64,000 nucleotides of DNA from Halorubellus salinus (GTDB lineage Archaea > Halobacteriota > Halobacteria > Halobacteriales > Natrialbaceae): positions 62,001 through 126,000 of the forward strand of contig NZ_JAJCVI010000003.1 in the NCBI RefSeq assembly GCF_020567525.1. Direction: 5' to 3'. Below the pieces are notes generated by a model. It was not told where the DNA came from. It searched no databases and saw only the letters and a list, made by a program, of their open reading frames with translations. How positions within the stretch are numbered: position 1 is the first letter of the stretch; the number at the start of each line of letters is the position of its first letter. The position numbers and the translations under genes were made by a program. Below are positions 56,843 through 64,000 of the stretch, piece after piece.

Positions 56843-59064
56843 CGAGAGGAGGTGGTCGCGTTGGTCGACCGCAGAATTCGAACCGCCCCGCTGTCGTAGA
56901 GGACGTTATTGGAGCGACACAGGGATTCGACCTCCGGTTCGGTGAAACTCGTTGGCTGGACGCCCTCCGACCGTGAGGTGGTGACGGTTCGCGTCCGCAC
57001 GTATACGAATCCATCGTCGACGCGATGGACGTCGAACGATGGTCGCCATTTGCTCTTCAGTAAGACGACTTCCGTACGGTGGTACGCGGATGGCAGTGCG
57101 GAGCGAAACAACTGCGAACTGTACGAGTCAGTGTACACCTGGACTCGCGGCGGCTCGTCCACTGCTATCCGTGACCCGGGAACGTCACGGTACGTCTCGT
57201 ATTGGGTGATGTCGGCTCGTTCCGAGAGCCATTCGACCGAACGGCGTTCCTGACTCGTGAACGCGAGGTCGTTCGCGTCGGCACTGAAGGTAGACGTATT
57301 CGCAGACCCGGCGAGCGCGAAGACGAACCCGGAGTTGAACGCGAGCAGCACGACGAGGAGGACCGGGACCGCGTACGTTCGTTCGACGCGGTTGGTCGCC
57401 GCTGCGACGGACGGGACGGAATCGTCGACGAGCGATCTGAGGACGAGGAAACCGATCGGAAGGAACGGCGCGAGGACGGGAAGCACCATCTGGTACACCC
57501 GATCAGCCCATAGACTGAATGATAAGAAGTATGACGTGCCGAGGAAGAGGAACATTGGGGTTGCGACTGCGGCGTATTCGAGCGTGCGAGGCTGCTCACT
57601 GCGACGAACCGATTCGAGGTTCCTGTAGACAACGCTCGCGAGACCAATCGCCAGCAGTAGCGTCAAGGCGATGTAGAGAACGACGTTGAGTTGGTCGAAT
57701 ATCGTCGTCTGTTGGGTCGCGTAGCTCGCTCCCGTTCCTGGAATGAGTCCTTGGAAGAAGAGGACGGTGAGTTGGTCGGTTATCTGCGCTGGAATGGAAG
57801 CCATGCGAGAGACGACTTGAGCGGAAGCGTAGGTGTACCATGCAGTCGCTCCGACCAGGAGCAATACCGGCGTGGAGACGGAAAGCGACCGTTCGATCTC
57901 GACATCCTCGACGAAAGCGTCCAGTGCAGTCACGGCGAGTGCGGCGACGAGCATCGACGCTGCCAGGAGATAGGTCGTCCCGTAGTGCGTCAGGATGAGA
58001 CCGGTTCCGAGAAGACCGAGACTCGAGCGCCGAACGCTGTCGGCGTTTCGACCGAAGACCGCAAGCAGGAGGAGAATCGCGAACAGTTCAGAGAGGAGTT
58101 GTTTCCCGGGCGTGAAGTAGAACGAGACGTGATAGAAGCTAAAGAAAAGGCTGGCGAAGAGTGCGGTTTGAGCACCGAAATGCTCACTGGACAGGTAGTA
58201 CACGCCCACGGGGACGAGCGCGAAGAGGAACGAGTGAACGAGGACGAACACGAGGTTAAGCTCCAGTCCAGTCAACGTCGAGAATGCCGCGGGAACGACG
58301 CTCACGACCGGAACCGAGATGGACGGTCCGACGACTTCGATGGTCGCCTGACCGGTCCGGCGCACCATCGCAGCCGAACCGTAGAGGCCCTGGATGTCCG
58401 CACCGACGACGCTCTCTGCGACGAGGTTACGGTGCAAGAGTAGTGAGATCGAGACGAAGAACGCAACTGCCGGGTACTGTCTGGTTGGAAAGTACCGAGA
58501 GGATGTAAGGAGCACGACGACGCAGGTAGTGACGATGAAGAGACTCACTCCGAGCGAGCTTCCCCACCGTTTCATTCCGAACGCACCTGCCGCGGCGACC
58601 GTCGGTAGCAGGACGAGGAGGACGGTCAAACCGAGCGGGTGGAGGTCAGGGAGCCAGTGAGAGACTGATGGCGAGTTAGTCCGAGAATTGAAGGCTACCA
58701 GCGCGAGGACAACGACGCTGAGTGCGATAGCAAGTGGAAGCTCGCTTATCGGGCGCTCGATACCGATCAGTGGCCCGAGGAACCCGAGAGCGAGGACGAC
58801 AACGGCGAGGACGACAACGCTGTATGCGACGGCGTAAAGCAAGAATCGGCCAGGGGTTTCGAGGTCGCGTTCGAGCGAATTGGCGAGCATCGCGCCTGGG
58901 ACGAAGAGCAGGAGTGGTAGTCCAAATACGAGTCGGAGGACGTCGAAGGCTGGGTAGACGCTGGCAACGAGCCCCACGATTGCGTAGCTGGTGAGCAGCG
59001 CCAGTCCGACACCCCCGACGGAAGAGGATTGCAAAGCCGAATGAAACACTCGTACGCGAGCCAT
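56839..59064 (-). CDS. Large polytopic membrane protein (DUF2206-like)
   Basis: 741 aa with about 14 hydrophobic helices in the first 600 residues (for example YAIVGLVASVYPAFDVLRLV, VVVLAVVVLALGFLGPL, LVFVLVHSFLFALVPVGVYY, VPVLLVVLLAFNSGF) and a last soluble external part of about 140 residues (SQERRSVEWLSERADITQYETYRDV). The layout is that of haloarchaeal DUF2206/DUF6541 glycan-cluster proteins or lipid-linked sugar polymerases/transferases (GT-C style). No exact catalytic motif (such as DE in loop 1) can be pointed out. It is coupled with the GT2 gene downstream. Polymerisation or lipid-to-glycan transfer is inferred. Confidence 0.72.
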   Translation of the reverse strand: MARVRVFHSALQSSSVGGVGLALLTSYAIVGLVASVYPAFDVLRLVFGLPLLLFVPGAMLANSLERDLETPGRFLLYAVAYSVVVLAVVVLALGFLGPLIGIERPISELPLAIALSVVVLALVAFNSRTNSPSVSHWLPDLHPLGLTVLLVLLPTVAAAGAFGMKRWGSSLGVSLFIVTTCVVVLLTSSRYFPTRQYPAVAFFVSISLLLHRNLVAESVVGADIQGLYGSAAMVRRTGQATIEVVGPSISVPVVSVVPAAFSTLTGLELNLVFVLVHSFLFALVPVGVYYLSSEHFGAQTALFASLFFSFYHVSFYFTPGKQLLSELFAILLLLAVFGRNADSVRRSSLGLLGTGLILTHYGTTYLLAASMLVAALAVTALDAFVEDVEIERSLSVSTPVLLLVGATAWYTYASAQVVSRMASIPAQITDQLTVLFFQGLIPGTGASYATQQTTIFDQLNVVLYIALTLLLAIGLASVVYRNLESVRRSEQPRTLEYAAVATPMFLFLGTSYFLSFSLWADRVYQMVLPVLAPFLPIGFLVLRSLVDDSVPSVAAATNRVERTYAVPVLLVVLLAFNSGFVFALAGSANTSTFSADANDLAFTSQERRSVEWLSERADITQYETYRDVPGSRIAVDEPPRVQVYTDSYSSQLFRSALPSAYHRTEVVLLKSKWRPSFDVHRVDDGFVYVRTRTVTTSRSEGVQPTSFTEPEVESLCRSNNVLYDSGAVRILRSTNATTSSR

Positions 59065-59175
59065 TGTGACTACGCTTACAGTCAGCAGTGTTAGGAATAG
59101 TAATGAACGAGTTACATCCTAGCGTCCTCGAGAAACATGTATCTGTGTGAGACCCCGTTGGAGTCGCGTACGTTC

Positions 59176-60603
59176 TCAGTTCGCGTCGGGACGGAGGAGA
59201 TGAACTGCAGGTCGAACCACTTGATCCCTGACGTCGATGCTGGCAATCGAGAACGCGAGGTAGAGCACCATTCCGACGACGACCTGCGCGAAGAGGACGG
59301 TGACTCCGGTGACTGGCTGGTACTGATTCAGGACGGCCAGCATACCCCCCATGAGCACCGCAGAGACTATGTACCAGGCGAGTAACCGGACCGGAATCTC
59401 GAAGTTGACGTGTCGCGCGAGATATCGACCGTGGAGTATCGTGTTTACGAGCCAGGAGAGCATCGTCGCGTAGGCCGCACCGACGAAGCCGACGGTGACG
59501 ATGAGCAGCGGGGTGAGAACGAGGTTGACTCCAACAGAGGCGACCGTGGCTTTGGCCGCCAGGTCCGGGCGGTCGATGGCACTCACCGAGATACCGATGA
59601 CGTCGTTCACGGACTGGAACAGTTTCTCCACCATGAGGACGACGAGAACCGTACTCGCGATCGTGTACTCCGCCCCGAAGACGAACCTGAGGATCTCGTC
59701 GGCATAGAGTACGGCACCAACGATGGCGGGAACCGAGACGTAGAGGACGTACCCGAGGGCGGTAGAGATGGCGTTCTGGATGCGTTCTGTCGCCGCTTCA
59801 GCGTCCCATTGACTGATCTGTGGGAAGAGGTTCAGTCGAATCGAGTTACTCACCAGGAGGACGAGGAGGGTGACCTGCCAGGCGATCTCGTACGCCGCAA
59901 CGTGAGAGTTCGTGAGCAGGAACCCGATGACGAGGACGTCCATCCACTGGTAGACGCGGCCACCGACGGCTGTGATAGTGCTGTACTTGGAGAACGCGAC
60001 GATGGAGCGAACGCGCGCGATCGACGGTCGGCCGAGTGACGTGTCGACACGCGTCGTCGCCCAAACGAACTCGAGGGAACGCCCAACTATCTGCCCGATC
60101 AGAAGGGCTTCGGGGCCGTACCCGTACTCGAGGAGGAGGAAGCTGCTCGTAACCCACGTGAATCGACGGCCGACCTCGATAATCGCGGTTTCGCCGACGC
60201 GGAGTTCGCCGCGGACGGTCTGTATCGAGAACCGCGAGAATTCCTGGACGACCAGCCCCAGAACGAGGTATGGAGTTATCGGGAAGTGTGCGTACGAGTC
60301 GATGAACGTCCCCATTGCGAGCAGGAGACCCCCGACGACGGCAAGCGTCAGGGTCTTGAACGCGAGCGCGGACCCGAGTATTTCGGCGGCCGCCTCGCCT
60401 TCACTGAGCCGTTTTTCGAGAGCCGCGCGGACCCCGAGGTCTGCTGGGATGGAGCAGACGCCGAGGAGCGCGAGGTAGAGGAAGAACACCCCGAGTTCGT
60501 TCGATGGGAGGCGTCTCGCGAACAAGGTGATGCCACCGAAGAACAGGATCGCGTTCGCGCTCTTCGATAACAGCATCTTGAACGTGGACGTGCTCAGGCT
60601 CAT
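59176..60603 (-). CDS. Polysaccharide flippase (MATE/Wzx-like)
   Basis: 475 aa, about 12-14 helices. Starts with TFKMLLSKSANAILFFGGITLFARRLPSNELGVFFLYLALLGV, characteristic of Wzx/PST flippases (AglR-type in Haloferax), which move lipid-linked glycans across the membrane. A mid-protein PAIVGAVLYADEILRFVFGAEYTIASTVLVVLMVEKLFQSVNDVIG is typical of the family. It is expected to move the product of the surrounding glycosyltransferases. The TATA-like sequence lies in the gap before 60603. Confidence 0.9.
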   Translation of the reverse strand: MSLSTSTFKMLLSKSANAILFFGGITLFARRLPSNELGVFFLYLALLGVCSIPADLGVRAALEKRLSEGEAAAEILGSALAFKTLTLAVVGGLLLAMGTFIDSYAHFPITPYLVLGLVVQEFSRFSIQTVRGELRVGETAIIEVGRRFTWVTSSFLLLEYGYGPEALLIGQIVGRSLEFVWATTRVDTSLGRPSIARVRSIVAFSKYSTITAVGGRVYQWMDVLVIGFLLTNSHVAAYEIAWQVTLLVLLVSNSIRLNLFPQISQWDAEAATERIQNAISTALGYVLYVSVPAIVGAVLYADEILRFVFGAEYTIASTVLVVLMVEKLFQSVNDVIGISVSAIDRPDLAAKATVASVGVNLVLTPLLIVTVGFVGAAYATMLSWLVNTILHGRYLARHVNFEIPVRLLAWYIVSAVLMGGMLAVLNQYQPVTGVTVLFAQVVVGMVLYLAFSIASIDVRDQVVRPAVHLLRPDAN

Positions 60604-60637
60604 CGGAGCGTCTGGATATTGTTCGGATTGAATCCGG

Positions 60638-61840
60638 TCAGGTGAGGGCTTCGAGCGCGTGGCGTGCTTCTCGAGCGAACGGTGCAGGGTCGTCGTACGT
60701 GAGATAGTCGAATCGGGGGTCGGTGTAACAGGACCAGAGTACGTCGCGGACAGAGTTCAACAACCCGGGATTCGGCGTGTTCGGGTAGTCGTCCCTGAGG
60801 ACGCTAGCCAGATACTGCAGCTCACCGAACAGCAAGTGAGTCGCGAGCCCCGTCTCGTGCGTCGAATCGATGTCGTCACGGTTCCCAGTGGCGAGTTGCC
60901 ACACGAAGTACGGGAAATCGGCACCAGAACGGACGTCGCACGGGATCGACGTCCATGTCCGCGGATTGACTTCTGCGAGCGTGTACGCGCCGGTTCTCGC
61001 GTCCTCGAGGAACTGAACGGTCGCGAGCCCGTGCCATTCGAGTTCGTCGAGCACCTGTTCGCCGAGCGCTTCCAGTTCCGCGTTCCGCGTCAGTTCCCTG
61101 CAGACGCTTGCCCCGCCGGCATAGGACTTCCCACGGATCTGTCGACGAAGGCTCGAAGCGACGCAGTTGCCGTGCTCGTAGAGTGCTCGATACGAATACT
61201 CGTGGGCTATCGGTATGAACTCCTGGACGATCGGTTCGTGTCCATGCATCGCTCCATCAATCGTGCTCTGTGACGGTTCTCGTCCCGGTTCGGGGTGGAT
61301 TGGGTCGGGGCACCCGTCGCACTCCGTCTTCGAGAACGAATCGACGTAGTCAGTTGTGAGGATGGAGTAACGGGCCTTCACGATGAGTTCGCGGTCCCAG
61401 TCCTCGACGGCGGAGAGTGTCCACGTTTCGGGGACCGGGACCTCAGCGTTGTCGGCGATGCGAGCGAGTTCGAGACCGTCGTGAACCGCTCGAAGTGCCG
61501 GGAACGTCGGCCACACCCGAGCGACGTGGTCGTCGAACTCGTCGAGGTACTTCGAGAGGACGTACGCGTCCACTTCGCGGTTCGGGATGATAGTGCGGAC
61601 GTCCGGTCGTTTCGCCAGCGCTAGAAGTCCGTTCTTGTATTCGACGATATCCTCGTACGGTGATCTCACGCTCTCGATTTCAGAACAGTATCGGGAGACA
61701 CCAGCGGGCACCGAGGGGTCTTCTGTTGCGACGAGGGTGGTCACGCCCCGTTTCCCGAGCGATCTGACGCAAGTCAGCGCCTTCACCGAGTGCCCCGCCG
61801 GGAGTAGGACTGTTCCCCGGTTCACCTGAGTGCTGGACAT
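60638..61840 (-). CDS. ATP-grasp carboxylate-amine ligase-like enzyme
   Basis: About 400 aa from ATG 61840 (TATA-like CTTATCTTTAC about 30 nt upstream). N-terminal VLLPAGHSVKALTCVRSLGKRGVTTLVATEDPSVPAGVSRYCSE is the pre-ATP-grasp domain. Middle: ELIVKARYSILTTDY and IVQEFIPIAHEYSYRALYEHGNCVASSLRRQIRGKSYAGGASV, and VQFLEDARTGAYTLAEVNPRTWTSI supplies metal Glu and Asn. Members ligate an amino group to a carboxylate (for example in D-amino-acid or peptide-linked sugars). Could decorate the glycan with an amino acid (inference). Divergent from the FkbM gene. Confidence 0.87.
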   Translation of the reverse strand: MSSTQVNRGTVLLPAGHSVKALTCVRSLGKRGVTTLVATEDPSVPAGVSRYCSEIESVRSPYEDIVEYKNGLLALAKRPDVRTIIPNREVDAYVLSKYLDEFDDHVARVWPTFPALRAVHDGLELARIADNAEVPVPETWTLSAVEDWDRELIVKARYSILTTDYVDSFSKTECDGCPDPIHPEPGREPSQSTIDGAMHGHEPIVQEFIPIAHEYSYRALYEHGNCVASSLRRQIRGKSYAGGASVCRELTRNAELEALGEQVLDELEWHGLATVQFLEDARTGAYTLAEVNPRTWTSIPCDVRSGADFPYFVWQLATGNRDDIDSTHETGLATHLLFGELQYLASVLRDDYPNTPNPGLLNSVRDVLWSCYTDPRFDYLTYDDPAPFAREARHALEALT

Positions 61841-61954
61841 GGATGTGCGGTCGGGTCCCTGGTGTAAAGATAAGTGCTTGCTTCTGTCAGGGAGAGACTC
61901 TATGCCGTGAGAAATCTGGATATAACGAAGCGCGCCACGCGGCAATCCTCGTCG

Positions 61955-62812
61955 ATGACGTTGTCACACTCGATCTTCGAGACGAGTCGACGGCTCGTTC
62001 GAAGCGTCTGGAGACGCAGCGTCGGTCGGTCGGCGGTGTTCTCCGCGTTGTACGGGTCGCTGTGGCGTCGATACCTCGCGTTCAGAGGGACGACCGTGGT
62101 TTCAGGAGTCGCTGGCAGGACCGCGACCTTCGACGTGTCGACGCGTTCAGAGTACGTTCGGGCGACGGAGTTCGGTGGGGAAGGTTCGTTCCTGGAGGCG
62201 ATGCTCAGGGACGTCGAGGACTCGGAGACGGTGTGGGACGTTGGCGCGTGTGTCGGGACGCACAGTTGCTTGCTCGCCGATGCGGTTCCCTCGGGAGCCG
62301 TGGTCGCTATCGAGCCTGAACCGTCGAACGCCGAACGGCTTCGAGAGAACCTCTCACGGAACGCTCGAGCGGTGGATTGGACCGTTCTCGAAGTCGCACT
62401 CGGTGACGTTGATGACATTGGAACGCTCACCTCCGAGTTCAGCGAGCGCGGGTCCGGACATCATTATCTGTCCGAGGACGAGACGGGTGACCGTGTCCCG
62501 GTCCGACGGGGAGAGAGTCTGGTTGCGGGGGGGATCGCACAGCCAGACGTGCTCAAAATCGACGTCCAAGGGTACGAGCTCGCGGTCTTGAAGGGACTCG
62601 GGACGCTCCTCGACGACGTTCGCGCAATCTACGTGGAGATCCACACGGAGAAGTGCCGGCGGTACGGTACGACCGCGCTGGCGGTCGAATCCATGCTCCG
62701 CGACGCCGGATTCACCGTCGAACAGCTCCAAGATGGACCCTCTGACCGGCCGTCGGTCTACTTCGTTCGTGCGGTCAGAGAGGCTACGAGAGTGAACCAA
62801 GTTGGCGACTGA
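61955..62812 (+). CDS. FkbM-family methyltransferase
   Basis: 285 aa from ATG 61955, with ATATAACG about 32 nt upstream; an earlier in-frame GTG at 61874 is possible but disfavoured. SAM fold: TVWDVGACVGTHSCLLADAVPSGAVVAIEPEPSNAERLRENL (motif I and the acidic end of strand 2), then PDVLKIDVQGYELAVLKGLGTLLDDVRAIYVEIHTEKC, the FkbM signature. FkbM proteins O-methylate sugars. Here it would methylate a surface-glycan residue (inference). Located next to the ATP-grasp gene on the other strand. Confidence 0.9.
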   Translation: MTLSHSIFETSRRLVRSVWRRSVGRSAVFSALYGSLWRRYLAFRGTTVVSGVAGRTATFDVSTRSEYVRATEFGGEGSFLEAMLRDVEDSETVWDVGACVGTHSCLLADAVPSGAVVAIEPEPSNAERLRENLSRNARAVDWTVLEVALGDVDDIGTLTSEFSERGSGHHYLSEDETGDRVPVRRGESLVAGGIAQPDVLKIDVQGYELAVLKGLGTLLDDVRAIYVEIHTEKCRRYGTTALAVESMLRDAGFTVEQLQDGPSDRPSVYFVRAVREATRVNQVGD

Positions 62813-62896
62813 CGCCGGTCGAATCGGCTGGGAGCGCCCTGGCTCGTTCTGATTCCAGGATAGTCTCCTGTTACGGTCGATACGGCGTCAATTACA

Positions 62897-64000
62897 ATGC
62901 TGGCAGGCAGTCAGACGACGAACGTGACCTCCTACGAGAGAGGCGGCGAGATGACGCCGCTTACGGAACTGTCGGGACGTGATGCGGTCGAGAACGTTCT
63001 CATTTTCATTTCGGACGCGATGCGGTTCGATCACCTCCCGGACGTCGTAGCCGAACGCGGGGTGACTGCACGCGGCATTGCCCCCAGTTCGTTCACCGCC
63101 TCCTCGTTGCCCTCGATTTTGACCGGTCAGTATCCGAGCACGCACCGTGTCTGGATGTTCGACGACCGGTTACCGGAACGACCGCCACTCCTCAAAACGG
63201 ACGAGGTTGACGTCGGGTTCGATGCACAGACCGTCTGGATCGAACTCCCTCCAGCGGAGAAGCCACCACTCCAGATACATCGGATGAGCGAGGAAATCGA
63301 GCTGGAAGCATTGGAACCACCGTTCACGAACGTTGTCCACGACGTCGGGCCACACGCGCCGTACGGGTTCGAGAACGGCGTCTTCGAGTCGACGAGAGCT
63401 TTCTTTAAGGAGTACTCCGAGATGGACGAGCTGGCTGCACTCTACGAGCGAGATTGCGTGACGTCCGCGGAACGGTTCATGGAACGGTATCGGGAGCTCG
63501 AAGCGCGTGGGTTGCTCGAATCGACGCTCGTCGTCTTCACGAGCGATCATGGACAGTGCCTCGGAGAACCCGAGAACGGCGGTCGGTTCGGGCACGGGCA
63601 CCCGCTCACTCCGGCGATAGTCGACATCCCTATCGTCTTCATGGGAGCCGGGCTACCCAAAGGGGAACGACTATCTAGGGTCCTGTCAAGTACCGACATC
63701 GCACCGACGGTACTCTCCGCCCAAGGCCGGGAGGTACCCGACGACGTCGACGGGACGGATTGTTGGCAGGGCGTGCCGGACGCGGATCGACTGGCCAGGT
63801 CCGAGGTCTGGCAGCACCTTCCGGTTGGCGTCCGTGACCACACTGTCGACCTCTCCGTGTACGGCGCGACATCGGCGTGGGACGACGACGGTGGGTACGT
63901 CTTCCTGGAGAAGTCCACTTTCGAACGGGTCCTCGCACTCGCGTACGACAATTTCTTCCGAGGGTACGCACCGGCGTATCGGCGGAACTTGACCGCGAGA
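62897..64000 (+). CDS. Sulfatase-family enzyme (3' end outside window)
   Basis: No stop is met up to base 64000, so at least 368 codons. Start ATG 62897 has TATA-like GTTACGG about 27 nt upstream. Motifs: NVLIFISDAMRFDHLPDVVAERG (metal Asp pair), TASSLPSILTGQYPSTHRV (a Ser replaces the sulfatase formylglycine Cys), GPHAPYGF, and FTSDHGQCLGEP (metal His). Without the Cys/Ser-x-P-S-R context in exact form, it may be a sulfatase, an arylsulfatase-like phosphohydrolase or a phosphoglycerol transferase. No signal peptide is obvious. Belongs to the glycan locus. Confidence 0.85.
   Translation, partial: MLAGSQTTNVTSYERGGEMTPLTELSGRDAVENVLIFISDAMRFDHLPDVVAERGVTARGIAPSSFTASSLPSILTGQYPSTHRVWMFDDRLPERPPLLKTDEVDVGFDAQTVWIELPPAEKPPLQIHRMSEEIELEALEPPFTNVVHDVGPHAPYGFENGVFESTRAFFKEYSEMDELAALYERDCVTSAERFMERYRELEARGLLESTLVVFTSDHGQCLGEPENGGRFGHGHPLTPAIVDIPIVFMGAGLPKGERLSRVLSSTDIAPTVLSAQGREVPDDVDGTDCWQGVPDADRLARSEVWQHLPVGVRDHTVDLSVYGATSAWDDDGGYVFLEKSTFERVLALAYDNFFRGYAPAYRRNLTAR

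Overview
The window comes from a halophilic archaeon (class Halobacteria). The DNA is GC-rich, the predicted proteins are strongly acidic (Asp/Glu-rich), and many secreted proteins carry twin-arginine (Tat) signals with a lipobox. Many start codons lie about 25-30 nt downstream of an archaeal TATA-like box (leaderless transcripts). Several families are haloarchaeal hallmarks: RdfA, archaea-specific SMC-like proteins, Bat-type HTH regulators, DUF5518, Nmad3 and PolB2. The genus cannot be fixed from sequence alone. I see no transposase, integrase, CRISPR array, rRNA or tRNA.

Layout. 1-4.2 kb: a 5'-truncated Dyp-peroxidase-like gene coupled to a CRTAC1/FG-GAP gene, then a TrmB-family regulator. 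4.2-10.3 kb: two copies of an RdfA + SMC-like pair, facing inward with a small conserved gene and an orphan promoter between them. 10.3-11.2 kb: a gene-poor stretch with a 13-unit 15-bp minisatellite and two hairpins. 11.2-29.3 kb: accessory genes, namely universal stress proteins, PQQ-type beta-propeller lipoproteins, Bat-type and HxlR regulators, a nucleoside deaminase, an Nmad3 putative nucleic-acid modification protein, a cytochrome P450, DUF5518 and an LLM flavin oxidoreductase. An 0.9-kb gene-free stretch at 19.8-20.7 kb holds four clean hairpins.

29.3-39.4 kb: a catabolic block (class III aminotransferase, M20 amidohydrolase, PLP racemase-like enzyme, FAD oxidoreductase, methyltransferase) faces a complete PotABCD-type ABC importer operon. 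The order suggests uptake and breakdown of an amino-acid or polyamine-like compound. 39.6-42 kb: two adjacent lipoproteins.

42-47.3 kb holds the most interesting system. It has a PolB2-family DNA polymerase with altered catalytic motifs, a coiled-coil protein, a newly noticed 39-codon leaderless leader ORF, a nucleotidyltransferase with a small partner, and a RecA/RadA-like protein without a Walker A motif. The PolB2 transcription unit and the RecA-like gene are each preceded by the same 39-bp promoter/operator block. It carries paired palindromes of the type GTTTCCGGAAAC, and each region has a third copy nearby. I read this as a co-regulated, mutasome-like DNA-damage module; that function is inference. 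47.3-50.1 kb: a small membrane protein and a PAS/GAF histidine kinase with a 45-bp repeat in its ATPase domain.

50.2-64 kb: a visibly AT-richer cell-surface glycan locus with two GT2 glycosyltransferases, two secreted GH16 glycosidases, two alkaline-phosphatase/sulfatase-fold enzymes, a large DUF2206-like membrane protein, a flippase, an ATP-grasp ligase and an FkbM methyltransferase. The last gene runs off the end of the window.
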